A DNA stretch of 10,239 nucleotides from Streptosporangiaceae bacterium. GTDB taxonomy: Bacteria > Actinomycetota > Actinomycetes > Streptosporangiales > Streptosporangiaceae. Shown piece after piece: positions 1 through 5,729 of the stretch. The translations under genes and the position numbers were made by a program. Position 1 is the stretch's first letter; every line of letters begins with the position of its first letter. Location: positions 1 to 10,239 of the forward strand of contig JASIBJ010000645.1 in the NCBI GenBank assembly GCA_030045215.1, in the 5' to 3' direction. The notes beneath the pieces were generated by a model, which saw only the letters and a list, made by a program, of their open reading frames with translations, made no database searches and was not told where the DNA came from.

Positions 1-144
1 GGCGAAGGCGGCGGCGACGCCGACCCACACCCAGGAAGGCCGGAACCGGGTACCGAGCACCAGCGAGGCGAACATCGTCTTGTCCGGTAGCTCGGCTAGG
101 AACGTCAGCCCGAACGCGATGGCGATCACGGCGACGTAGTGCAC
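1..144 (-). CDS. GDT1/UPF0016 family Mn2+ (Ca2+) transporter, N-terminal part, runs off the left edge
   Basis: Reading the minus strand from a GTG at 144 gives 48 open codons to the window edge. The peptide starts VHYVAVIAIAFGLTFLAE and continues LPDKTMFASLVLGTRF. The E-L-P-D-K-T motif at residues 18-23, inside a hydrophobic helix, is the actinobacterial form of the E-x-G-D-K-T signature of the UPF0016/GDT1/TMEM165 family. These are membrane cation/proton exchangers that export manganese in bacteria. Full members have two such motifs and about six helices; only the first helix and motif are in the window. A purine-rich GAGGGAA stretch lies about 6 bases before the GTG on that strand, which supports the start. 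The upstream leader resembles a manganese riboswitch (separate entry), consistent with a Mn2+ efflux role. Family call is from the motif and context; the rest of the gene is not visible. Confidence 0.85.
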   Translation of the reverse strand, partial: MHYVAVIAIAFGLTFLAELPDKTMFASLVLGTRFRPSWVWVGVAAAFA

Positions 145-187
145 GGGAGCTTCCCTCGGTCCGGTTCTGCCGGCCTCGGGACTCCGG

Positions 188-308
188 GGGGAGACACTTC
201 GGCCGGATGCGTTCTGCAGCCGAAGGTCTCATCCACCACATACCGTGGCCCGGTGGCCGGGCGCTCGCGCGCCGGGATTGTCGGCCAGCCGACGAGGGAC
301 TACTCCCC
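188..308 (-). ncRNA. Probable yybP-ykoY manganese riboswitch in the leader of the GDT1-type gene
   Basis: On the minus strand the leader begins with AAGGGGAGTAG (310-300), matching the highly conserved 5' element of the yybP-ykoY Mn2+ riboswitch. Near its 3' end it has GATGAGACCTTCGGC (233-219), matching the conserved loop with GAGACC. The ends can close on each other: GGGGAG (308-303) is perfectly complementary to CTCCCC (193-188). The GAGACC element leads straight into a hairpin in which CTTCGGC (225-219) pairs with GCCGAAG (203-197). This order (conserved 5' strand, GC-rich middle helices, GAGACC loop plus hairpin, closing strand) fits the class. yybP-ykoY riboswitches are known to turn on Mn2+ exporter genes, including UPF0016 members, when Mn2+ is high. 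About 43 bases separate the closing strand from the GTG, enough for an expression platform. The consensus is from memory; a covariance-model search was not run. Confidence 0.75.
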
Positions 309-317
309 TTCATGATC

Positions 318-323
318 AGTCTA
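318..323 (-). promoter_or_regulatory. Possible -10 element for the riboswitch transcript
   Basis: TAGACT on the minus strand fits the TAnnnT form of an actinobacterial -10 hexamer. It lies about 10 bases before the GGGGAG element, so transcription would start just ahead of the riboswitch. I see no good -35 at the expected distance; a TTGACT at 359-354 is about 30 bases away, too far. Weak. Confidence 0.3.
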
Positions 324-553
324 TCAGCCGGAACCCTCGTCGCCCAGATAGTCAGTCAAGCGGGGGAACGATGGGCTTTCTCGGGCTGGCTTTGCTGCCG
401 GGTAACTGTCGTTCGTGGCCGGGCCCGCAGGCACCCGTGGGATGGCCCCGGCCTACTACGGCGCTGGCCGCGGCGCATGACCTGAAGGTGTTCTTCGCGG
501 GCTGGCGCGTCGGCGGCCAATTACGGGATCTCCACACGTTGAGTTGTGAGGCG
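324..553. other. Intergenic stretch without a recognised gene
   Basis: An open plus-strand frame runs through this stretch in phase with the gene at 566. It includes an ATG at 371 preceded by GGGGGAA. The peptide it would add has no recognisable signal peptide or motif, and its codons lack the clear third-position bias of the window's genes. I take it as non-coding spacer between the divergent GDT1 leader and the gene at 566, holding the promoters of both, but translation from 371 cannot be excluded. Confidence 0.5.
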
Positions 554-559
554 TACACT
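554..559 (+). promoter_or_regulatory. Probable -10 element for a leaderless transcript
   Basis: TACACT fits TAnnnT and ends 6 bases before the GTG at 566. That puts the expected transcription start at the start codon, the usual geometry of leaderless actinobacterial genes. No convincing Shine-Dalgarno sits at the right distance from this GTG. The -35 region (TCCACA near 531-536) is poor. Confidence 0.45.
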
Positions 560-565
560 TCCGAT

Positions 566-2200
566 GTGAGCGAAAAGGTCCCGGATAGCGCCGCTCATGA
601 CCCTGATCACGCATTATCGGATGACAGCGGGACACATCCGGAAGTCGTTGCAAGCCAGGACGCGAGCGCAAAGAAGTCCAGGAAATTACCTAACTGGGCG
701 AAGTTCACCATTGGTGCAGTTGTTACCGCCGTAATCGGTATCGTCGTTCCCAGTCTCTATTCTGCTCTCAAGGACGCCGTCGCCGTCACCCTTCCGCCGA
801 ATCCGATATTGGAGCACGTGAGCCAGATTGTCGGGCCGGGCTGGGAGGTTACCGTGCCCGACCCGCAACGGCTTAGTCCGCTGGTGAATGACATCGGCGG
901 CTGCGCTGCGTTGCATGCCGCCGCGGTGCAGGCGGGCGGTGCCGACGACTACGGCAGTACGCTGACGATTCTGGTACAGGGGAACACCAGCAGCGGCGTG
1001 ACCATCACCGGAATGCATGTGCACATCATCCGAAGGGGCGCTCCCCTGGGCGGGGCCTTCGTGTTCTGCCAGAGCGCGGGAATCGAGGAGGCGCTGCCGA
1101 TCAACTTCAACTTGAATCAGTCGGCACCCGTTGCCCTCGGGCCGCCGAAGTCGTTCGGAAGTCCGCCAGGTCCGTCGTTTTTCGCGAACGGCTCTGTCGT
1201 TCACCTCAGCGATGGCGAGGTCTTCCCGTTCAAAGTTGGCGCGACCATATCGGCCGGCAGCTCTGTGCAGTGGGTGATCGAGGCGACCGTAGTCATTGAC
1301 GGTAAGACGGGCACGGTGACGATAACCGACAACGGCAGGCCGTTCGAGACCACCGCCTCGCTGCCGCTGAGCGACTACAGCGACCTGTATGAGTACGACT
1401 GGGCCATGCAGGACCGGCTGCTGCACTATCGCGCTGATGCGACCAACCCCGACGGGTGCGCGGCGAACCTCGCCCTCCACGCCCTTCGTACCCAGGGCCT
1501 GACAGCTTCCGCGCAGGTGCTGACGGTCGACTGCTCATCCGACCTTGCGCACGTCGAGGTATGGGTTCCCTCTGAGCGCTGCATCGTCCACTACTTGGGC
1601 TTCCATCGGGGGTCTGCCTGGACGTTCTTTGCGTCACGTTCGATATGCCCGGGGAATAACAGCATCGGTGCTCTCTTCAGCCAGGCGACGATAGCTCACT
1701 TCGGCGGGAGCCCGCAGGCGTTCGAAAACGCCTTTGGCCCGTATATCGTCAGCTCGTCAGCTATTCCGGCTAACCCAGGACCCTATGACCACGTCCCGCA
1801 GCTATCAGTTCAAGCTCTGGCGCAGCGGGCCGGCTGCAGCTCCGTCGAACTGTCCCCTCGGTCCAGCGCCGAGGGAAGCGCCAGCCAGACCGGGACATGC
1901 GAGGCGGACGGCGTGGGTTTCCTTGTATTGACGTTCAAGAGCTCGTTGGACAGGAATGATTTCGCGGCCGACCAGTACGATTCCTCGTCACTGCCGGGTC
2001 GTGTCATCGCGGGCAGAAGCCTGCTTGTCATCGGGCCGACGTGGCTCGTGTTCGGAGGGCCTGTTAGCGATTACATCGAGGGCCTGTCGCCTGTGCAATT
2101 CGCTCGGCATGTCGGTGGCGAGGCTGGCGTGTACGAGTTCGCCGGAGCGGGGCACGTCTTCCGCAATGAAGTTCCTACGATTCAGGACGGCCTGCTGTAG
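566..2200 (+). CDS. Single-pass membrane-anchored protein of unknown function with a large Cys-paired extracytoplasmic region
   Basis: I do not recognise a named family. From the GTG at 566 the protein is 544 residues. Residues 1-35 are hydrophilic and acidic, followed by a basic patch (KKSRK, 36-40) and one hydrophobic helix at about 47-68. This suggests a signal anchor with the C-terminus outside. The outer part seems to hold three blocks. One is beta-rich (about 110-265) and contains ITGMHVHIIRRGAPL. The second (about 270-385) follows DWAMQDRLLHY. The third is at about 415-520. The cysteines I place in the outer part are at about 113/168, 298/323/339/361 and 424/445: an even number, suiting disulfides. 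Similar beta-rich blocks occur, as far as I recall, in hypothetical actinobacterial membrane proteins. GC3 is lower than in neighbours: a hand count over 37 codons from 701 gives 22 ending in G or C. Starts at 245 or 371 are possible but less likely. It stands alone, with its own promoter. Confidence 0.75.
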   Translation: MSEKVPDSAAHDPDHALSDDSGTHPEVVASQDASAKKSRKLPNWAKFTIGAVVTAVIGIVVPSLYSALKDAVAVTLPPNPILEHVSQIVGPGWEVTVPDPQRLSPLVNDIGGCAALHAAAVQAGGADDYGSTLTILVQGNTSSGVTITGMHVHIIRRGAPLGGAFVFCQSAGIEEALPINFNLNQSAPVALGPPKSFGSPPGPSFFANGSVVHLSDGEVFPFKVGATISAGSSVQWVIEATVVIDGKTGTVTITDNGRPFETTASLPLSDYSDLYEYDWAMQDRLLHYRADATNPDGCAANLALHALRTQGLTASAQVLTVDCSSDLAHVEVWVPSERCIVHYLGFHRGSAWTFFASRSICPGNNSIGALFSQATIAHFGGSPQAFENAFGPYIVSSSAIPANPGPYDHVPQLSVQALAQRAGCSSVELSPRSSAEGSASQTGTCEADGVGFLVLTFKSSLDRNDFAADQYDSSSLPGRVIAGRSLLVIGPTWLVFGGPVSDYIEGLSPVQFARHVGGEAGVYEFAGAGHVFRNEVPTIQDGLL

Positions 2201-2258
2201 CACCGCGGCGTATCACCCGCTCTACGTTGTCGACACGGTTCGGACACACAGTTTCTTT

Positions 2259-2297
2259 CATTCTCAATCTCGAGAATGTTGTCAGTACTGAGATTGA
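2259..2297. promoter_or_regulatory. Nested inverted repeats, likely operator of the downstream regulator
   Basis: Three perfect dyads overlap here. CATTCTC (2259-2265) pairs with GAGAATG (2272-2278). TCAATCTC (2264-2271) pairs with GAGATTGA (2290-2297). TCAGTACTGA (2282-2291) is a 10-base palindrome. The half-site TCTC/GAGA recurs, as expected for a dimeric winged-helix protein binding cooperatively. The cluster overlaps the likely -35 and spacer of the regulator promoter and ends 18 bases before its GTG, the place for autorepression. The stretch is much more AT-rich than the surrounding DNA. That this regulator binds here is inference from position. Confidence 0.65.
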
Positions 2298-2308
2298 TAA
2301 CGTAGGCT
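2279..2308 (+). promoter_or_regulatory. Probable promoter of the regulator-hydrolase-ABC operon
   Basis: TTGTCA (2279-2284) matches five of six bases of TTGACA. It is followed after 18 bases by TAGGCT (2303-2308), a TAnnnT -10. The GTG start at 2316 is 7 bases after the -10, so the transcript would be leaderless or nearly so. The inverted-repeat cluster covers the -35 and most of the spacer. Confidence 0.5.
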
Positions 2309-2315
2309 GCTCCCC

Positions 2316-2876
2316 GTGGCCGGTTCCGCCGACTTGCTGCTCCACCCGGTGCGCCTGCGCGTACTCCAGGCGTTCCTCGGTGACCGCGCGCTGACAACCT
2401 CGCAGCTGAGCGCGGAGCTGGCCGACATCCCGCCGGCCAGCCTCTACCGGCACGTGGCCCGCCTGGTCGAGGCCGACGTTCTCCGGGTGGTAGCAGAGCG
2501 CCGAGTGCGGGGCGCGGTTGAGCGGACGTACGTACTCCGGATCGCCGCGGCCAGGGTCCAGCTGGACGAGATCGCCAAGATGACCGCCGAGGACCACCGG
2601 CAGATGTTCATGGCGTTCACGGCCGGCCTGCTGGCCGCCTTTGACCGGTACCTGGCGCGCGGTGACATCGACCTGGCCCGCGACGGCGTCGCCTTCGCGA
2701 TAGACGCCGTCTGGGTCGATGACGCCGAGTACGCCGAAATGATGCGCGAGATCTACACGGCGCTGCTGCCCCGGCGCGCGAACGGGCCGAGAAGCGGCCG
2801 CAAGCGCCGCATGATCGCGTCCGTGCTGATGCCCGCCGACGAGACACCCGCTGCCGAAGAGAGGCCCGACCCATGA
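2316..2876 (+). CDS. Winged helix-turn-helix transcriptional regulator (ArsR/HTH_20-like)
   Basis: The 186-residue protein opens with a winged HTH at about 6-72: LLLHPVRLRVLQAFL, then TTSQLSAEL, then the recognition-helix region PPASLYRHVARLVEADVL (about 39-56), and a wing ending VRGAVERTYVL. This is the ArsR/HTH_20 pattern. The C-terminal part (about 80-165) is helical with many acidic and Met residues (MTAEDHRQMFMAF), probably for dimerisation and sensing. I see no metal-binding Cys cluster, so a metal sensor is unlikely. The GTG at 2316 is the first start after an in-frame TAA at 2298, which fixes the N-terminus; only a weak AGG lies upstream. The stop overlaps the hydrolase start (ATGA at 2873-2876), so the two are co-transcribed and probably translationally coupled. 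It probably represses its own operon through the repeats just upstream. Ligand unknown. Confidence 0.88.
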   Translation: MAGSADLLLHPVRLRVLQAFLGDRALTTSQLSAELADIPPASLYRHVARLVEADVLRVVAERRVRGAVERTYVLRIAAARVQLDEIAKMTAEDHRQMFMAFTAGLLAAFDRYLARGDIDLARDGVAFAIDAVWVDDAEYAEMMREIYTALLPRRANGPRSGRKRRMIASVLMPADETPAAEERPDP

Positions 2877-3868
2877 GCACCCAGGACGTGACCTTCGACA
2901 GCGGCGGCTGCACGCTCGCGGGCACTTACGCGGAGGCCGCGCAGCCCGTGGCGGCCGCACTGCTCATTCAGGGCTCCGGCAAGACCGACAGGGACTCCGA
3001 CGTGCACCTGCCTCTGCATCAGATGCTGCGGGGCGGCATCACCAGGGAGATCTCCGATGCGCTCGTGGCAGCACGGGTGTCGACGCTCCGCTTTGACAAG
3101 CGCGGCGTCGGTGCCAGCGACGGGGATTTCCTGACCACCGGGATGGCGCAGCGGCTGGCCGACGTCCAGGCCGGCCTCGGCTGGCTCGCGGCCAGGACAG
3201 CCGGACTGCCGCTGCTGGCCGTCGGGCACAGCGAGGGGACGTACTATGCCGCGCTGCTTGCCGCCGACGGTGAGGTTGCCGGAGCTGCGCTGCTGTCTGG
3301 CCCGGCGCGAACCGGTGCCGAGGTCATGGCCTGGCAGTCCGAAAAGCTGGCGGCCAAACTGCCGGGTTGGGCCAGGCTCGTCCTGCGGCTCATGCGCACC
3401 GACGCCATCAGGCTCCAGCGCAAGAACCTGGACAAGATCCTGGCATCGACCAAGGATGTCGTCCGCCTTCAGGGCGCGCGCGTCGGCGCGCGCTGGGTCC
3501 GCGACTTCGCGGCCTGGGATCCGAAGCCGGCACTCTCCCGCATCACCGTGCCGGTGCTCGCGATCACCGGCGGGGAGGATCTGCAGGTGCCGCCCGCCGA
3601 CGTCGAGACGATCGGGGAACTGGTCCGCGGGCCGTTCGAAGGTCACGTCGTCGGCGATCTCAGCCACATGCTCCGGCCCGATCCGGACTCGCTGGGACCA
3701 CGCGGGTACCGGCGCGCGGCCAGGCAGCCGGTGAGCGCCGAGGTCCTTGATCTCATCACCGGCTGGGTCGGCCGGCAGTGGGGCGCGCCGCCTGCCGCGG
3801 ACCGAGCACGCTTCCGGATGACGCGGGCGGCCGGACCGCGCACGCAGCCGGACGGGGAGTGCCGATGA
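2873..3868 (+). CDS. Alpha/beta hydrolase (serine hydrolase, substrate unknown)
   Basis: The 331-residue protein has the full alpha/beta-hydrolase layout. Residues 29-43 carry the oxyanion-hole region (ALLIQGSGKTDRDSD). LRFDKRGVGASDG follows at 72-84. The nucleophile elbow G-H-S-E-G is at 118-122 with Ser120, the acid is probably Asp236 in ITGGEDLQVPP, and the base is His265 in LSHMLRPD. Between elbow and acid lies a lid of about 70 residues (about 145-215), helical and basic. There is no signal peptide, so it should be cytosolic. The family includes esterases, peptidases and dienelactone-type hydrolases; the sequence does not show which. Its ATG overlaps the regulator's stop and its TGA overlaps the next ATG (3865-3868), so it is the second gene of a tight operon. 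A Pro/Arg-rich tail (about 300-331) is probably disordered. Catalytic residues look intact, so it is likely functional. Confidence 0.9.
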   Translation: MSTQDVTFDSGGCTLAGTYAEAAQPVAAALLIQGSGKTDRDSDVHLPLHQMLRGGITREISDALVAARVSTLRFDKRGVGASDGDFLTTGMAQRLADVQAGLGWLAARTAGLPLLAVGHSEGTYYAALLAADGEVAGAALLSGPARTGAEVMAWQSEKLAAKLPGWARLVLRLMRTDAIRLQRKNLDKILASTKDVVRLQGARVGARWVRDFAAWDPKPALSRITVPVLAITGGEDLQVPPADVETIGELVRGPFEGHVVGDLSHMLRPDPDSLGPRGYRRAARQPVSAEVLDLITGWVGRQWGAPPAADRARFRMTRAAGPRTQPDGECR

Positions 3869-4124
3869 CGAGCGACCTGCTGGCAGTCGGCCTGACCACG
3901 GCGGCCGCCCCGCCGCTGCCGCTCAGCCCTGGGCGACCAGCGTGGAGCTGGCCGAGCCCGGCGTGATCAGGATCGAGGCCACGGACATCGAGGCGGGCGA
4001 GCGCGGTGTCCCGGCGGTCGTAGCCGGCTGCGGGGCGCGACTGGTGTCCTTCGAGCCGGCCGACGCTGACCTTGAGTCGGCGTTCCTCGCCCTCACCGGC
4101 GCACGCAAGCGGGCAGCGAAGTGA
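3865..4124 (+). pseudogene. ABC transporter ATP-binding subunit, internally deleted relic
   Basis: An ATG at 3865 overlaps the hydrolase stop and reads MTSDLLAVGLTT, typical of the start of a drug-type ABC ATPase. That frame ends at 3966 after 33 codons. From about 3903 another frame carries what looks like the C-terminal end of the same kind of protein: QPWATSVELAEPGV, then FEPADADLESAFLALTG. The D-L-E-x-A-F-L-x-L-T-G ending is characteristic of DrrA/CcmA-type ATPases. The core of roughly 200 or more residues, with Walker A, Q-loop, LSGGQ signature and Walker B, is absent, and the join changes frame. So a functional ATPase cannot be made from this locus. The last TGA (4122-4124) overlaps the permease GTG, so original operon spacing survives at both ends, as expected for one internal deletion. 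The second frame alone has a GTG at 3942 (60 residues) but no visible ribosome site. Confidence 0.75.
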
Positions 4125-4765
4125 CGGCAGGAACGCTGTCGCGGCTTCGGCGACCGGCGAGGCACATGAGCCTGTGGCGGCTGGAGTGGCTGCGGCTGAC
4201 CCGGACGCCGCGGGCGATCGCACTGGCGGCCATATTCCTCTTCATCGGCCTGATCGAGCCGATCATCACTCGGTATCTGCGTGACATCGTCGGCCGCCTG
4301 AGTCACGGCACCCGGATCTCGCTGCCGCTAGCGTCGCCTGCCGACGGGCTGAACAGCTACGTCAGCGAGATCACGCTCGTCGGGCTGATCGTCGTCGTCG
4401 CGGTCGCGGCCGGAGCCCTGACGTTCGACACGCGGCCAGGCATCTCCACGTTCCTGCGCACCCGGGTCAGCAGCATGAAGAGGCTCGTGCTCCCCCGGTT
4501 CGCCGTCACCGCGCTCGCGGCGTCGCTTGCCCGCAGCGCAATCGGCACCATCGGGATCGCGCTGGCCATCTTGATCCTGATCCCGATCGCGGGCTCGATC
4601 CATGCCATTGACAACTGGCTACCGAGCGCGCTGGTGAATGCCCCCGCCGAACTGGTCGGCAGCGAGCACCTGACGCACTTCGTCCCGGCGCTGGCTGTGA
4701 CCGCCGCAGCGAGCGCGGCCGCGGTCTGGTTCGCGATGTACCGGCTGGCAAGGAGGGAAACGTAG
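4121..4765 (+). CDS. ABC-2-type transporter permease, probably internally shortened
   Basis: The 214-residue protein starts at a GTG that overlaps the stop of the ATPase relic (GTGA, 4121-4124). A cytoplasmic N-terminus with MSLWRLEWLRLTRTPR (about 16-31) leads to a first helix (about 32-50). An outer loop follows, then a second helix (about 83-100), and FDTRPGISTFLRTRVSS with VLPRFAVTALAA. Later hydrophobic stretches lie at about 140-160 and 187-206; the tail is YRLARRET. The order fits six-helix ABC-2 permeases of about 250-280 residues. From memory of that family, the segment after PRFAVTALAA should hold about 45-55 more residues with two helices; here it passes directly to SLARSAIGTIG. 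I infer an in-frame internal deletion. Without its ATPase it is probably non-functional, unless another ATPase serves it. It converges on the response regulator gene, 9 bases apart. Confidence 0.7.
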   Translation: MTAGTLSRLRRPARHMSLWRLEWLRLTRTPRAIALAAIFLFIGLIEPIITRYLRDIVGRLSHGTRISLPLASPADGLNSYVSEITLVGLIVVVAVAAGALTFDTRPGISTFLRTRVSSMKRLVLPRFAVTALAASLARSAIGTIGIALAILILIPIAGSIHAIDNWLPSALVNAPAELVGSEHLTHFVPALAVTAAASAAAVWFAMYRLARRET

Positions 4766-4774
4766 TACGCCCGG

Positions 4775-5497
4775 CTAGGCCTGGTCCTCAGGCCGGACGA
4801 AGCCCGTCTCGTAGGCGATCACCACCGCCTGAACCCGGTCCCTCAGGCCGAGCTTGAGCAGGATCCGGCTCACGTGCGTCTTGACCGTGCTCTCCTCGAC
4901 GACGAGTTCGGCGGCGATCTCGGCGTTCGCCAGGCCCTTGGCCACCAGCCGCAGCACGTCAAGTTCCCGCGCGGTCAGGTCTTTAAGCTGCGGCGGCTGG
5001 AGGGCAGATGGCCGCACGGCGTGCGCGAACCGGCCGATGAGCCGCCGGGTGATCGACGGGTCGATGAGCGCATTGCCGGCGGCGACGCACCGCACCGCTC
5101 CGATCAGCTGATCGGGCGGCGCGTCCTTGAGCAGGAAGCCGCTGGCGCCCATTCGCAGTGTCTCGTAGACGTACTCGTCCGCATCGAATGTCGTCAGGAT
5201 CAGCACCCGGCAGCCGCGGCCGGTGAGTATCTGCCGCGCCGCCGCAAGACCGTCCATGTTCGGCATGCGGATGTCCATCAGCACGACATCGGGGGCCAGC
5301 GCACGGGCCAGTTCGACCGCTTCCACGCCGTCGGCCGCCTCGCCGACGACGGTGATGTCCGGCTCGCCCGCCAGGATGACGCGAAACCCGGCCCGCACCA
5401 GCCGCTGATCATCGGCGATCAGCACGGAGATGACGCGGTCGCGGGCGGCGACGGGCGGTGCGCTGCCAGCCGCTGGCTGGCGGATGGGGCTCGTCAC
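4775..5497 (-). CDS. NarL/LuxR-family two-component response regulator
   Basis: The 240-residue protein has a receiver domain (about 22-140) and a LuxR-type HTH (about 174-235). The acidic pair is Asp29-Asp30 in VLIADDQ, the phospho-acceptor is Asp75 in VVLMDIRMPNMDG, the switch Thr lies in ILTTFD (102-103) and the conserved Lys is 124 in FLLKDA. The HTH reads LTARELDVLRLVAKG, then NAEIAAELVVEESTVKTHV. All catalytic residues are present. The GTG at 5497 adds about 20 Pro/Ala-rich residues before the receiver. A GAGG lies 10 bases upstream of it, but a GTG at residue 25, within VISVLIADD, is an alternative. It should be phosphorylated by the kinase(s) encoded divergently at 5730-8049. Likely targets are nearby promoters: its own divergent region, the small membrane protein, or formerly the ABC operon. 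Confidence 0.93.
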   Translation of the reverse strand: MTSPIRQPAAGSAPPVAARDRVISVLIADDQRLVRAGFRVILAGEPDITVVGEAADGVEAVELARALAPDVVLMDIRMPNMDGLAAARQILTGRGCRVLILTTFDADEYVYETLRMGASGFLLKDAPPDQLIGAVRCVAAGNALIDPSITRRLIGRFAHAVRPSALQPPQLKDLTARELDVLRLVAKGLANAEIAAELVVEESTVKTHVSRILLKLGLRDRVQAVVIAYETGFVRPEDQA

Positions 5498-5565
5498 GGT
5501 ATGGCTGCCTCGCCCTCTCGCGGATCGGCCGGTGGCTCATCGTAAACCGCCGGAGCTGGCGACGA

Positions 5566-5581
5566 CCTCCGTCCGCGGAGG
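5566..5581. repeat. Short inverted repeat in the divergent regulatory region
   Basis: CCTCCG (5566-5571) and CGGAGG (5576-5581) are perfect complements around a 4-base loop. It lies between the divergent response regulator and kinase genes, in the 232-base gap that must hold both promoters. It could be a response-regulator site or a leader hairpin of the minus-strand transcript. Confidence 0.4.
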
Positions 5582-5588
5582 GATGCCC

Positions 5589-5606
5589 TGGCCGGCAAGC
5601 CGGCCA
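5589..5606. repeat. Perfect inverted repeat in the divergent regulatory region
   Basis: TGGCCGGC (5589-5596) and GCCGGCCA (5599-5606) are perfect complements separated by AA. With the repeat at 5566-5581 it makes two hairpins in 41 bases, about 70-110 bases upstream of the response regulator start. Either a protein-binding site or RNA structure in the minus-strand leader. GC-rich palindromes arise easily in this genome, so the evidence is moderate. Confidence 0.4.
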
Positions 5607-5729
5607 TCAGGCGGACGCGTGCGGCTCGCGTCCTCCCCTAGCGTGCTGGCATCAGGCGCAGGCTAGCAGCGGCGGGTCGGCCTGGTTCACAATGAGACCC
5701 GTCGCGCGGAGTATTGGAGGGGAGCTTCC

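Noticed and set aside
351..360. TTGACT on the minus strand as a -35 for the riboswitch promoter
   Set aside because: It lies about 30 bases from the only plausible -10 (TAGACT at 323-318), far outside normal spacing.
245..565. Extension of the 566 gene up to an upstream start at 245 or 371
   Set aside because: The added peptide has no recognisable domain and poor codon bias, the 245 start overlaps the minus-strand riboswitch, and a -10 element sits exactly where a leaderless start at 566 needs it. The 371 ATG with GGGGGAA is kept as a lesser alternative.
686..1637. Minus-strand frames opposite the unknown membrane protein
   Set aside because: Products are Arg/Gly/His-rich without hydrophobic or domain structure; the plus frame has a signal anchor and paired cysteines.
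2753..3667. Minus-strand open frame opposite the hydrolase
   Set aside because: Shadow frame; low-complexity Arg/Gly/Asp-rich product, and the plus strand has the intact catalytic triad.
3942..4124. Independent 60-residue gene starting at GTG 3942
   Set aside because: No ribosome site is visible and the peptide matches the C-terminal end of ABC ATPases, so it is better read as part of the relic.
4874..5545. Plus-strand open frame opposite the response regulator
   Set aside because: The minus strand has all receiver and LuxR HTH residues; the plus frame gives a basic low-complexity product.
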